This document shows positions 16,581-25,491 of a stretch of DNA of 64,000 nucleotides, piece after piece (position 1 is the stretch's first letter; each line of letters begins with the position of its first letter). The notes beneath the pieces are model-generated. The model had not been told where the DNA came from and searched no databases. It worked only from the letters and a program-made list of their open reading frames with translations. The stretch is taken from NCBI RefSeq assembly GCF_013185185.1, contig NZ_JAAZWE010000006.1:372001-436000 (forward strand). The letters are read 5' to 3'. Source of the stretch: Saccharibacillus endophyticus. Its GTDB lineage: Bacteria; Bacillota; Bacilli; Paenibacillales; Paenibacillaceae. The position numbers and the translations under genes were made by a program.

Positions 16581-18224
16581 TTATTGAATGTCTTGCCGGT
16601 TCCAGCCCAGACTGCTCACGTAACGGAAGAACGCTTCACGGCCTGCAGCATCCGTTTTATACACGCCTGCATGCCCCAGAATCTCAGTGAATTTCGCGCC
16701 GACTTCGAGTTCGATAAGCGCTGTAGCGGCTTCCGGCGTCAACTGCGAACCGTGCGCCGCGATCAGCTCGCGCACCCATGGCAAATGCTGCGCCAACACG
16801 TGGGACGCGTCGCTTTCCGCAGCAGCCAGCAAAGCAGAATCGCCGCTCAGTATACGTCCGATTTGATCCAACTCGTCTTTCAGGCGTCCCGGCAGGATCG
16901 CCAGACCCATCACTTCGATCAGGCCGATGTTTTCCTTTTTGATATGGTGCATTTCGCGATGCGGATGGAAAATGCCTTCCGGATGCGTAGCGTCGGTCCG
17001 GTTGTTGCGCAGGACCAGATCCAGCTCGTACGCGCCCTCGCGGCGGCGGACGATCGGCGTAACCGTATTATGCCGCACGCTCTCTCCGTCTTTTTCGCTG
17101 GATGCGCGCACGTTGACGCTTTCGTCGCTGTACGTTTTCCAAGTCTCGTAGATCTCGTCCGCCGCTTCCAGCAGCTCCGCTTGATCGTCGCCCGTCAAAC
17201 GAATGACCGACATCGGCCAGCGAACGACGGATAGCTTCACCGAAGGGTATTGCGTATGCGCGAACACGGCCTCCGTCGGTGCTTTTTCGATCGCGAACGT
17301 GTGCTTGCCGCCTTGGAAATGGTCATGCGTCAGGATCGAACCGCCCACGATCGGCAGATCGGCGTTGGAACCCAGGAAATAATGCGGGAAACGGTCGGTA
17401 AACTGAAGCAGACGTCGCAATGTATCCTTGGTCAGCTTCATCGGAACATGGTCGCGGTGCAGCACGATGCAATGTTCGTTGTAGTACACGTAAGGCGAAT
17501 ACTGGAACAACCACGGCTCGTCGTTCAGCTCAAGCGGAATCACGCGCAGATTCTGGCGGGCCGGGTGATTGATGCGTCCGGCATACCCTACGTTCTCGCG
17601 GCAAAGCTGGCATTTCGGATAGACCGGAGGCGGAAGAAGTTTGGCCTGCGCGATCTCTTCCGACGTTTTTTCCGGCTTGGACAGATTGATGGTGATCTCG
17701 ATGTCGCCGAATTCCGAGTCATGCGTCCAATACATATTTTTCGCGACGCGATCCATACGGATGTAGTTCGAATCGATACACCATTTGTAAAAACGATCCG
17801 TTGCCGCCGTGATTCCGCCTTCTTGTTCCGCTTGAAGGAAATCGCGCGTCACTTCGGAAGGACGGGCAAGCAGCAGACCCATCAGCTTGGCGTCGAGCAG
17901 GTCGCGCTGCGTATCGGTATTTTCCGGGATCATGCCCGTCTGCGCCGCGTAATCGATCAACGCATCCAGCATCGGCTGCGGGCCTTCCGGCAGCGTTTCG
18001 GCTAACGCGTCAAGCGACGCTTCGGCAGAATTCGGATCGGCGCCGTAAGGCTCGTCGAATCCGAACTGCTCCAGCAGACGGTTGCGTCCGAAGTCGCCGT
18101 CGGCTTCCTCCAACAATTTTTCCCGCAGCGCGAAAGCCGTCAACCGCTCGATCGCTTTCAACGCTTCCGCTTTCGTCACTTCTCCCGAACCTTGCTGCAC
18201 TTCCCGTTTCAACTTTTCGCTCAT
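16581..18224 (-). CDS. galT: Galactose-1-phosphate uridylyltransferase (Bacillota type)
   Basis: 547 residues. It swaps UMP between UDP-glucose and galactose-1-phosphate in the Leloir pathway. The length and sequence fit the larger Gram-positive GalT family (GalT2), which differs from the E. coli HPHPQ type; the catalytic region is VGGSILTHDHFQGGKHTFA. Two CxxC-like cysteines occur in YPKCQLCRENVG. The ATG at 18224 is preferred to GTG at 18230 because GGGGG lies 8 bases upstream of the former. It is the last gene of galK-galE-galT and lies 36 bases after galE. Confidence 0.95.
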   Translation of the reverse strand: MSEKLKREVQQGSGEVTKAEALKAIERLTAFALREKLLEEADGDFGRNRLLEQFGFDEPYGADPNSAEASLDALAETLPEGPQPMLDALIDYAAQTGMIPENTDTQRDLLDAKLMGLLLARPSEVTRDFLQAEQEGGITAATDRFYKWCIDSNYIRMDRVAKNMYWTHDSEFGDIEITINLSKPEKTSEEIAQAKLLPPPVYPKCQLCRENVGYAGRINHPARQNLRVIPLELNDEPWLFQYSPYVYYNEHCIVLHRDHVPMKLTKDTLRRLLQFTDRFPHYFLGSNADLPIVGGSILTHDHFQGGKHTFAIEKAPTEAVFAHTQYPSVKLSVVRWPMSVIRLTGDDQAELLEAADEIYETWKTYSDESVNVRASSEKDGESVRHNTVTPIVRRREGAYELDLVLRNNRTDATHPEGIFHPHREMHHIKKENIGLIEVMGLAILPGRLKDELDQIGRILSGDSALLAAAESDASHVLAQHLPWVRELIAAHGSQLTPEAATALIELEVGAKFTEILGHAGVYKTDAAGREAFFRYVSSLGWNRQDIQ

Positions 18225-18260
18225 GGACACTGCCCCCGTTATCGTTTTTTGAAGCTTCCT

Positions 18261-19247
18261 TTAGTCGTTGTAGCCGTCAGGACGCGATTGATGCCAGTTC
18301 CAGGCGCTCGCGATGATCGTCTCGATATTTTCGCGCGCCGGCGTCCAGCCCAAGACTTCGCGCGCTTTTTTCGAGGACGCGATCAAGGTAGCCGGGTCGC
18401 CTGCGCGGCGAGGTTCCGTTTTGACCGGAATTTCTTTGCCTGTCACTTTGCGCGCCGTCTCGATGATCTCGCGTACCGAGAAGCCGCTGCCGCTGCCAAG
18501 GTTGAACACGTCGCTTTCGCCGCCGTTTTTCAAGTAATCGATCGCCCGCAGATGCGCGTCCGCCAAGTCGCTGACATGCAGGTAGTCACGGATGCACGTA
18601 CCGTCTTCCGTCGGGTAATCTTCGCCGAAGACGGAGATGTGCGAACGTTGTCCCAGCGCCGTTTGGAGCACGATCGGGATCAGATGCGTTTCCGGACGGT
18701 GGTCTTCGCCGATCTTGCCGCTTTCATGCGCGCCCGCCGCGTTGAAGTAGCGCAGAGCTACGTAACGGACGTTCAGCACGCGGTCGTACCAGCGGATCAT
18801 GCGTTCCATCATCAGCTTCGTTTCGCCGTAGACGTTGGTCGGCTCGGTGCGGTCCGTCTCTTCGATCGGCGTCTTTTCCGGTTCGCCGTAAGTCGCCGCC
18901 GTGGAAGAGAACACGATGCGGCGCACGCCGGCTTCGTTCATCGCTTCCAGCAGGCAGAGCGTGCCGTACATGTTGTTATCGTAGTATTTGCCCGGATTTT
19001 GCATGCTTTCGCCGACCAGGGAGTTCGCCGCGAAGTGGATGACGCCCTCGATCTGATTTTCCGCAAAAAGCTTCTTCAGCAGCTCTTTGTCGCGCAGGTC
19101 GCCTTCGTACAATTTGCCGCCCAACAGCGCTTCTTTATGTCCCGTTTGCAAGCTGTCGATCACGACTACTTCGTCCCCGCGTTCGAGCAAAGCCGCCACC
19201 GTATGGGACCCGATATATCCTGCACCGCCCGTTACCAAAATCGCCAT
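18261..19247 (-). CDS. galE: UDP-glucose 4-epimerase
   Basis: 328 residues. Interconverts UDP-galactose and UDP-glucose; also supplies UDP-galactose for wall polymers. Rossmann motif TGGAGYIGSHT at the N-terminus; catalytic Ser/Thr in FSSTAATYG and the YxxxK pair in NVYGETK. The strong site GGAGGAAAACATA precedes the ATG. It lies between galK and galT in the operon. Confidence 0.97.
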   Translation of the reverse strand: MAILVTGGAGYIGSHTVAALLERGDEVVVIDSLQTGHKEALLGGKLYEGDLRDKELLKKLFAENQIEGVIHFAANSLVGESMQNPGKYYDNNMYGTLCLLEAMNEAGVRRIVFSSTAATYGEPEKTPIEETDRTEPTNVYGETKLMMERMIRWYDRVLNVRYVALRYFNAAGAHESGKIGEDHRPETHLIPIVLQTALGQRSHISVFGEDYPTEDGTCIRDYLHVSDLADAHLRAIDYLKNGGESDVFNLGSGSGFSVREIIETARKVTGKEIPVKTEPRRAGDPATLIASSKKAREVLGWTPARENIETIIASAWNWHQSRPDGYND

Positions 19248-19328
19248 TATGTTTTCCTCCTTGGGTTGGGACGAAAGTTCGTCCTTTATTGGGTTGAATC
19301 GTTGTACTCGAAAAGGTTAATTGCCGAG

Positions 19329-20489
19329 CTACTCCACGCCTTCGCCGACGCCGCAGACGTAGAAGTCGCCTGTCAGTCCGGTGCGCGCCCGGTAATTCTC
19401 GCCGACTTCGCGCACGAAGCGCTCCACGTCGTCTTCATGCACCAGCGATACCGTACAGCCGCCGAAGCCCGCTCCGGTCATGCGCGCGCCGAGCGTGCCC
19501 GGAATTTTGCGCGCTTCTTCGACCATGACGTCCAGCTCGTCGCAGCTCACTTCGTACAGATCGCGCAGCGAGTCGTGGGACAAGTTCATCAGGCGGCCGA
19601 ATTCTTCCAGATCGTTCGCCGTCAGCGCTTCGACCGAAGCCAGCACGCGGGCATTTTCTTCAATGACGTGCTGGGCGCGATTTCGAACCGTCTCGTCGGT
19701 GAGAGCGGATTTGAAGTCTTCGAACTGCGAAGGGGTCAGCTCGGCAAGGTAGCTCAAGTCTGCTTTGCAGCTTCTAAGGCGTTCCAGCGCTGCCGCGCAC
19801 TGTTCGCGGCGTTCGTTGTACTTGGAATCGACCAGGCCGCGACGTTTGTTCGTGTTGCCGATGACCAGCTTGTAGCTGCCCGTTTGGAACGGTACATGCT
19901 TGTATTCGAGCGTATCGCACATGAGCAGGATCGCATGGTCCTTTTTGCCGTTCGCCACCGCGAATTGGTCCATGATGCCGCAGTTGACGCCGACGAAGTT
20001 GTTTTCCGCCGCTTGCGACAGCAGCGCGATCTGCACCGTGTCGCGGTCGTAGCCGCCCATCGCCAGCAGGCCGTAGCCTGTCACGACTTCGATCGACGCG
20101 GAGGAGGACAACCCTGCGCCGTTCGGAATCTCGCCGTGGTAGAACAGGTCATACCCTTTCGATACCGGGAAGCCGCGTTCCGCGAGTTCGACCATCACGC
20201 CCACCGGGTAGTCCGTCCATTGCCCGCTTTTGTTCAAGCCGATCTCGCCCAGCTTGATTTCCGCTTCTTCCGGCATATTGGTGGAAGCCAACCGGATCAA
20301 GCCGTCTTCGCGTTCGCGGATGACCAATGTCGTGCCGAATTCCAATGCTGCCGGCAGCACGTATCCGCCGTTGTAATCGATATGCTCGCCGATCAAATTC
20401 ACGCGTCCGGGCGCATGAAACACGCTCGGTCCGATCGCGGACTCACCGAATTTCCGTATGAACATTTGCTTGATCTGCCCTGTATCCAT
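19329..20489 (-). CDS. galK: Galactokinase
   Basis: 386 residues, GHMP kinase. Phosphorylates D-galactose with ATP. Signature GRVNLIGEHIDYNGGYVLP near the N-terminus, the ATP loop NGAGLSSSASIE, catalytic Asp in NCGIMDQFA, and motif 3 GARMTGAGFGGCTV. It is the first gene of the operon and is transcribed away from an AraC-type regulator, with a promoter and an inverted repeat in the gap. The ATG has GGTGAT about 9 bases upstream. Confidence 0.97.
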   Translation of the reverse strand: MDTGQIKQMFIRKFGESAIGPSVFHAPGRVNLIGEHIDYNGGYVLPAALEFGTTLVIREREDGLIRLASTNMPEEAEIKLGEIGLNKSGQWTDYPVGVMVELAERGFPVSKGYDLFYHGEIPNGAGLSSSASIEVVTGYGLLAMGGYDRDTVQIALLSQAAENNFVGVNCGIMDQFAVANGKKDHAILLMCDTLEYKHVPFQTGSYKLVIGNTNKRRGLVDSKYNERREQCAAALERLRSCKADLSYLAELTPSQFEDFKSALTDETVRNRAQHVIEENARVLASVEALTANDLEEFGRLMNLSHDSLRDLYEVSCDELDVMVEEARKIPGTLGARMTGAGFGGCTVSLVHEDDVERFVREVGENYRARTGLTGDFYVCGVGEGVE

Positions 20490-20531
20490 TTTGGGATCAC
20501 CTCATGGTTGTTTTGTTTGCCTTGTGCCCTC

Positions 20532-20582
20532 AGTATAAAAGATAGCGTTCTCCTTGATAATGCACCGATGTGCGGAGTGCAT
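20532..20582 (-). promoter_or_regulatory. galK promoter with an adjacent inverted repeat (probable AraC-protein site)
   Basis: On the minus strand TTATCA (20560-20555), 17 bases, TATACT (20537-20532) form a plausible promoter with a poor -35. Directly upstream and touching the -35 is an inverted repeat ATGCAC (20560-20565) ... GTGCAT (20577-20582). An activator bound there would contact RNA polymerase, which fits the divergent AraC-type gene. The regulator's own promoter candidate is GTGACT (20591-20596), 17 bases, TATACT (20614-20619) on the plus strand. Confidence 0.55.
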
Positions 20583-20658
20583 GGACTTATGTGACTTTCA
20601 TTTTTAAGAAGAGTATACTGGAGAAAAAGGCTGCACAAGCCGGAAAAGAAGGTTCAGG

Positions 20659-21540
20659 ATGAACGATGCCGCAAGCGAATTTTCCTACTCGGTTGCTCCG
20701 AATCCCGTTTACGACGATAAAGGCAGACTGTATGTCTTGTTCGCGGGGGAAAGCCAGACCCTGTCCGAACACAAGATCGGACCCAAAATCTACGACTATT
20801 TCCTGCTGCATATCATTGAATCGGGCCGCGGCTCATTCGTGCACGAAGGACAGCCGTACGCGCTGGAAGCAGGCGACGCGTTCCTGATTCGGCCCGGAAG
20901 GCTGGTCAGCTATGTATCCGATAAAAGACAGCCTTGGCGCTACCGCTGGATGGCTTTCGCGGGGCCTTCGGCCGAAGATATCGTCCATGACGCCGGATTG
21001 ACGTCCGAGCATCCGGTTTTCCGCCCGTCCGCCGAATCGAATATCCCCCGCCTGCTCACCGACACGCTGGACGTATTTCGTTCCAGGCGCGCAGGCGCGC
21101 ATCTGTCTTCGCTCGGCAATCTGTACCTGGTTTTGGCAGCCGCCGAAGATGTCGTGCGCGGCGACTCGGCTTTGCCTGCCGCGGATACGGCGGGAAGCCT
21201 GGCCGTCAAGCAGATGATCCGTTATATGACCGACCAATATGCGCACCCTGTCTCTATTGAAGACATGTGCCAGAGTTTGGGATACAATCGAGCCTACCTG
21301 GCACGTCTTTTTAAAAAAGAAACAGGCGTCGCTCCGGTCACGTACCTGCTGCGGCTGCGGATCGACAAGGCACGCGGCCTGCTGCGCGAACGTCCGGACT
21401 TATCCGTTCAACAGATCGCATCTTCGGTCGGCCTGACCGATCCGTTATACTTCTCCAGGCAGTTCCAACGTTTGCACAAACAGTCGCCTACGGCTTATCG
21501 GGAATCGGTGCTCAAACGGAAAAGCCAATCGAACAATTAA
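20659..21540 (+). CDS. AraC-family regulator, probably of the gal operon
   Basis: 293 residues. The N-terminal half (about 20-165) is a cupin-like sensing domain (RGSFVHEGQPYALEAGDAFLIRPG). The C-terminal part (about 185-285) has two helix-turn-helix motifs: ISIEDMCQSLGYNRAYLARLFK and SVQQIASSVGLTDPLYFSRQFQ, with the AraC signature ending SPTAYRE. It is divergent from galK-galE-galT, so it most likely senses galactose or a galactoside and activates that operon; the ligand is not evident. The start follows AGGTTCAGG. A bidirectional terminator follows. Confidence 0.9.
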   Translation: MNDAASEFSYSVAPNPVYDDKGRLYVLFAGESQTLSEHKIGPKIYDYFLLHIIESGRGSFVHEGQPYALEAGDAFLIRPGRLVSYVSDKRQPWRYRWMAFAGPSAEDIVHDAGLTSEHPVFRPSAESNIPRLLTDTLDVFRSRRAGAHLSSLGNLYLVLAAAEDVVRGDSALPAADTAGSLAVKQMIRYMTDQYAHPVSIEDMCQSLGYNRAYLARLFKKETGVAPVTYLLRLRIDKARGLLRERPDLSVQQIASSVGLTDPLYFSRQFQRLHKQSPTAYRESVLKRKSQSNN

Positions 21541-21617
21541 CGCGAACTAAAAAGACGCTTGCCTAACGATGTAATTATCCCAAAAGCAAACAAGCGAAGC
21601 AAAAAACCGTATTCCGC

Positions 21618-21675
21618 AAAAAAGTCCCGCATTTTCGCTTAGACCCTTCAGGTCGCGAAAACGCGGGACTTTTCG
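21618..21675. terminator. Bidirectional terminator between the AraC gene and the aldo/keto reductase
   Basis: AAAAAAGTCCCGCATTTTCGC pairs with GCGAAAACGCGGGACTTTT across a 17-base loop. It serves both convergent genes. Confidence 0.88.
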
Positions 21676-21689
21676 ATTCAAGCCGCTTT

Positions 21690-22694
21690 TCACTGCTCGC
21701 TTTCGGTTTTCAAAATCTTCTCGATCCGCTCAAGCTCTTCGGCCGAGAACTCCAGCTGCTTCAACGTTTCGATATTTTCTTCGATCTGCGACACGCGGCT
21801 TGCGCCGATCAGAACGGAAGTCACGCGTTCGCCGCGCAGCACCCACGCCAGGGCAAACTGCGCCAGGCTTTGACCGCGCGCGACGGCCATCTGGTTCAGC
21901 GCACGCACTTTGCGCATCGCTTCCGGCGTGATCTGATTCTGATTCAGGAACGGCGAAGCGCTCGCCGCACGGGAATCTTCGGGAACGCCGTTCAGGTATT
22001 TGTTGGTCAGCAGACCCTGCGCCAACGGACTGAACGCGATGCTGCCTGCTCCGCTCTCGTCGAGAACGTCTTGAAGGCCATGCTCGATCCAACGGTTCAT
22101 CATCGAATAGCTCGGCTGATGGATCGTGAGCGGCGTGCCGAGATCTTTGAGAATGGCAACCGCTTCACGGGTCTGCTCGGCCGAGTAATTGGATACGCCT
22201 ATGTACAGCGCTTTGCCGGAACGGACGATATGATCGAGCGCCCGCATCGTTTCTTCAAGCGGCGTATCCGGGTCCGGACGGTGGTGATAGAAAATATCCA
22301 CGTAATCCAAACCCAACCGCTTCAGGCTCTGATCGAGGCTGGATACGAGATATTTGCGCGAGCCCCACTCGCCGTAAGGGCCGGGCCACATATAATAACC
22401 GGCCTTCGTGGACACGACCAATTCATCGCGGTAAGCTTTGAGATCGGTTGCCAGCAAACGCCCGAACATCTCTTCCGCCGATCCCGGAGGAGGTCCGTAG
22501 TTATTCGCCAAATCGAAATGCGTGATACCCAGATCGAAAGCACGATGCACGATGCTTCGGCCGTTTTCGTAAGCGTCAACGCCGCCGAAGTTATGCCATA
22601 GTCCAAGCGAGATCGCCGGGAGCTTCAATCCCGACCGCCCGCTGCGGTTATATTTCATCTGGTCATAGCGTTCTCCGCTTGCCTTGTATTCCAT
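21690..22694 (-). CDS. Aldo/keto reductase (YghZ/Kv-beta type)
   Basis: 334 residues, TIM-barrel NADPH oxidoreductase. The catalytic tetrad is visible: Asp and Tyr in FDLANNYGPPPGSAE, Lys in VVSTKAGYYMWPGPYG, His in DIFYHHRPDP. The sequence WHNFGG at the start and the SRKYLVSSLDQSLKRLGLDYVD segment match the YghZ (glyceraldehyde-3-phosphate / methylglyoxal reductase) group. The start at 22694 (MEYKASGERYDQMKY) has GGAG 9 bases upstream; in-frame ATGs further upstream lack support. It is monocistronic. Confidence 0.92.
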   Translation of the reverse strand: MEYKASGERYDQMKYNRSGRSGLKLPAISLGLWHNFGGVDAYENGRSIVHRAFDLGITHFDLANNYGPPPGSAEEMFGRLLATDLKAYRDELVVSTKAGYYMWPGPYGEWGSRKYLVSSLDQSLKRLGLDYVDIFYHHRPDPDTPLEETMRALDHIVRSGKALYIGVSNYSAEQTREAVAILKDLGTPLTIHQPSYSMMNRWIEHGLQDVLDESGAGSIAFSPLAQGLLTNKYLNGVPEDSRAASASPFLNQNQITPEAMRKVRALNQMAVARGQSLAQFALAWVLRGERVTSVLIGASRVSQIEENIETLKQLEFSAEELERIEKILKTESEQ

Positions 22695-22795
22695 CGCTTT
22701 TCTCCATCCTTTCATTTCAAAACTTGCTACCATCCATCTTAGCGCTGAGGATGCCGATTAGCAAGAAAACGATTACATCTTTTTTTCAACTCTCG

Positions 22796-23548
22796 TTAAA
22801 TGTATTCAAGCAACTTTCGTACCCGTTCTGCCACGGCTCCCATGGACTCCGTGACAAGCAGGTCGGCGTGGCTGTCGTACGGGGTAGGCGTGCGATTGAG
22901 CAATGCCAGATGTCCGCCCGTGAACATTCCGACCAGACTGGCCGCCGGTTGAACGGTCAACGATGTGCCGCCCACGATCATCAGATCCGCTTCTTCGATA
23001 GCTTGCACGGATGCTTCCAGTACAGCCGAATCCAACATTTCTCCATATAATACGACGTCCGGCTTAAGCACTCCTCCGCATTTCCGGCATACCGGAATCG
23101 CCGCAGCGCCCATCACCGCATGTAGATCATAGGTCTCCCCGCAGGATGTACACGCATTCCGCAGAACGGAGCCGTGAACTTCCAGCACATTGCGACTGCC
23201 TGCCTTTTGATGCAGACCGTCGATATTTTGCGTGATCACCGCGTTCAGCTTGCCGCTGTTCTCCAGATCAGCCAACAATCGGTGCATGGGATTCGGCTCG
23301 GCCTGCGGATAAACCATGCGGCTGCGATAGAAACGATAAAACATTTCGGTCTCCCCGTAAAAAAATTCCCGACTCAACATATCCTCCGGCGGATACGGAA
23401 ATTCGTCTTGGCCGCTATCGTATAGACCTCCGGCTGAGCGAAAATCGGGAATCCCGCTTTCGGTCGATGTGCCTGCTCCTCCGAAAAAGACGATTTTTCG
23501 CGCTTGTCGAATCCATTCCGCCAGCACTTCCGCGCTATCTTTTGTCAT
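22796..23548 (-). CDS. NAD-dependent protein deacylase (sirtuin)
   Basis: 250 residues. Removes acetyl or other acyl groups from lysines, using NAD. Motifs: FFGGAGTSTESGIPDFRS (NAD site), TQNIDGLHQKAG (catalytic His), four zinc cysteines in ACTSCGETYD and VCRKCGG, and VVLYGE. The Bacillota homologue SrtN works with AcuC on acetyl-CoA synthetase. The start at 23548 (MTKDSAEVLAEW) follows AAGGAGGGG. It lies 34 bases after the HAD phosphatase gene, so the two are probably one transcript. Confidence 0.93.
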   Translation of the reverse strand: MTKDSAEVLAEWIRQARKIVFFGGAGTSTESGIPDFRSAGGLYDSGQDEFPYPPEDMLSREFFYGETEMFYRFYRSRMVYPQAEPNPMHRLLADLENSGKLNAVITQNIDGLHQKAGSRNVLEVHGSVLRNACTSCGETYDLHAVMGAAAIPVCRKCGGVLKPDVVLYGEMLDSAVLEASVQAIEEADLMIVGGTSLTVQPAASLVGMFTGGHLALLNRTPTPYDSHADLLVTESMGAVAERVRKLLEYI

Positions 23549-23582
23549 CGTATTCCCCTCCTTCGCTTGATGACCCGAACGC

Positions 23583-24371
23583 TCAATCAAAGTTTCGGAC
23601 TCTAATACCCAATTCGCCGTAATCCCCAACCACAAAATCGGCCGCAGCCAAGTGTGAACGCGGTCCTCCGCCTGATGCAATGCCGATCGCAAGGCGTGCC
23701 CCCGCACGCTTGGCCATCTCCATGTCCGCCCCGCCGTCGCCAATCACGACGGCTTGCTCGGGCTGAACACCGAGCCTGCGGCAGGCTTCGAATACGAGAT
23801 CCGGTGCCGGCTTGCCCTCCTGTACCAAATCCCGGCCGTTGATACAGTCGAACAGATCCTCCAGTCCTGCCCAACGCAGATGCTTGATCGCGGAAGAGGT
23901 GGTGTCCGATGTCGCGACGGCAATCTTGATCCCCGCAGCCCGTGCGTGTTCGAGCAGAGTAAGCAAACCCGGAAGCGGGCGCACCGGCCTATCGATCTCT
24001 AACTGCTCTTCCGCAGAGGCGGCAAACTCGCGTACGGCATCTACGCTCTCGTGCCAAGGCAATCCGGATCCGTATAGCTGCCAGGCCAGCACGCCGGTCA
24101 GCTCGTCGGCTGTAGCCAATGCCAACGGGCCCGAGCGGTCATAATCGAGGATACGCCCGTTCGGCTCGCTGCGGATCACGCCAAAAGCCTTTTCGGCGCT
24201 GCCGATCCATTCTCCGCCCAGCTCAAGCAATTTTCGCTCTGTACGTTCCATCATTTCATCCGCCCAGCGTCCCCACAATTCCATAAAGTCCAGCAGCGTA
24301 CCGTCTTTATCGAAGATCAGGGCCTGACAGGCGACTTCCTGATCGGCGATCGTCAAATAAGAGATAGACAT
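23583..24371 (-). CDS. HAD-family phosphatase
   Basis: 262 residues. The HAD motifs are: I, FDKDGTLLD (nucleophile Asp); II, VATSDTTSS; III, Lys in VQEGKPAPD; IV, GDGGADMEMAKRAG. The cap between motifs I and II is alpha-helical (C1), as in PGP/PpaX-type enzymes. The substrate is unknown; phosphoglycolate or a pyrophosphate-like compound is possible. The start at 24371 (MSISYLTIADQE) follows GGGGAGGAAACTT. It is cotranscribed with the sirtuin downstream. Confidence 0.88.
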   Translation of the reverse strand: MSISYLTIADQEVACQALIFDKDGTLLDFMELWGRWADEMMERTERKLLELGGEWIGSAEKAFGVIRSEPNGRILDYDRSGPLALATADELTGVLAWQLYGSGLPWHESVDAVREFAASAEEQLEIDRPVRPLPGLLTLLEHARAAGIKIAVATSDTTSSAIKHLRWAGLEDLFDCINGRDLVQEGKPAPDLVFEACRRLGVQPEQAVVIGDGGADMEMAKRAGARLAIGIASGGGPRSHLAAADFVVGDYGELGIRVRNFD

Positions 24372-24389
24372 AAGTTTCCTCCCCGTTTT

Positions 24390-24454
24390 AAAAAAAGCCG
24401 CGCAGAACCGTAAGTGTGCCGAAACGCCGCAAACACTTGATCGTTTCTGCGCGA
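24390..24454 (-). terminator. Terminator of the alpha/beta hydrolase gene
   Basis: On the minus strand CGCGCAGAAACG...AGTGT and ACACT...CGGTTCTGCGCGG form a long stem, then TTTTTTT. It begins 30 bases after the hydrolase stop and ends just before the HAD gene's ribosome binding site. Confidence 0.85.
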
Positions 24455-24483
24455 CTGAAGCTTCGATCCGCTTCTTGGCGCTA

Positions 24484-25338
24484 TTATTGCCCGGCTTCCG
24501 CCGGAATCGCGTCCAACCAGGTTGCAATCAGGGATACCGTCTGTTCACGCTGCTCGGCTTCGGGAATCGAAGCCTTGCCGTCGCCGCCTTGCTCGCCGTA
24601 ACTGCCGAAGTGACCATGGTTGCCCCCTTCGATGACTTCATATTGCGTATTTTCGGGCAGATAACTACGTCCTTCCTCGTAACTTTCCTGCTTCAAGACT
24701 TGGTCCTCCGAAGCCGTGATCGACAAGGCAGGCAGCTGGGTTTTGCTCAAATCGCCTTTCCCTTCTGCATAAGAAGCGAGGAAGAAAATACCCGCGATCC
24801 GATCTGTATGTTCGGCTGCATAACGTGCCGCAAACGGTCCGCCGAGCGAATGCCCGCCGAGCACGAACGTCTCGTCCGGATATTTGTCTTGTACTTTTTC
24901 GGCTTCGTTTTGTCCCAAGAACGCGAAGTTGAACGGCATCTTCACAACCACCACATGCCGCCCCGTCGCTGCCAGGTCACGTGCAAATGGAGCATAGACT
25001 TCCGGCTTTACCCGTCCTCCGGGATAGAAAATAACACCAGGCTGCTTCACGGCCGCCGTACTGTCCGACCCGATCGCGGGTTCGAATTCGATCCAATCGT
25101 CCGTTTGCGACACGGCTACCGCATCATCGCTTTTCAAAGCAGCAAGCGCTTCTTCAGACGGTTTGTAAGGCGTGCTCACATATACGACGGCAGCCGCAAT
25201 CAATGCAAGCACCACCACTAACACAATCGTCAGGATCAGGCGCCCCTTGCGGCGCGGCGTCCCTCCGGTCTTGTTTGGTCTGCCTCTTCGTTTTCCGCTA
25301 TTGAACGGCTGAATCGGCGCTTTTGATCCTGTTAACAT
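24484..25338 (-). CDS. Membrane-anchored alpha/beta hydrolase
   Basis: 284 residues. A strongly basic cytoplasmic stretch (about 1-33) precedes one transmembrane helix (about 34-53, LILTIVLVVVLALIAAAVVYV); the rest is an alpha/beta hydrolase, so the enzyme should face outward. The nucleophile elbow is GGHSLGG, preceded by the oxyanion region GVIFYPGG; the late GGNHGHFGSYGEQ provides the catalytic His. It resembles the Abhydrolase_5 group, with unknown ester or amide substrates. It is monocistronic with its own terminator. Confidence 0.87.
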   Translation of the reverse strand: MLTGSKAPIQPFNSGKRRGRPNKTGGTPRRKGRLILTIVLVVVLALIAAAVVYVSTPYKPSEEALAALKSDDAVAVSQTDDWIEFEPAIGSDSTAAVKQPGVIFYPGGRVKPEVYAPFARDLAATGRHVVVVKMPFNFAFLGQNEAEKVQDKYPDETFVLGGHSLGGPFAARYAAEHTDRIAGIFFLASYAEGKGDLSKTQLPALSITASEDQVLKQESYEEGRSYLPENTQYEVIEGGNHGHFGSYGEQGGDGKASIPEAEQREQTVSLIATWLDAIPAEAGQ

Positions 25339-25436
25339 TACAACTTCCTCCTTACATCCAATAAGTTTCCCCGTCCCATTATAAAGAAACGCGGCGAGTC
25401 CGGCAAAGGCAGTCCCGAGAATTTCGGGTTCATCGC

Positions 25437-25480
25437 AAAGAAACCCGCGTCTCCTATAGTAAGGAAGAAACGCGGGTTTG
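25437..25480 (-). terminator. Terminator of eda
   Basis: On the minus strand AAACCCGCGT, a 19-base loop, ACGCGGGTTT then CTTT. It starts 12 bases after the eda stop. Confidence 0.8.
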
Positions 25481-25491
25481 CATACATGCGC

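Noticed and set aside
18192..20594. 800-codon open frame on the plus strand opposite galE and galK
   Set aside because: It is the complement of two clear genes with conserved motifs; long antisense frames are common in GC-rich genes and this one has no family features.
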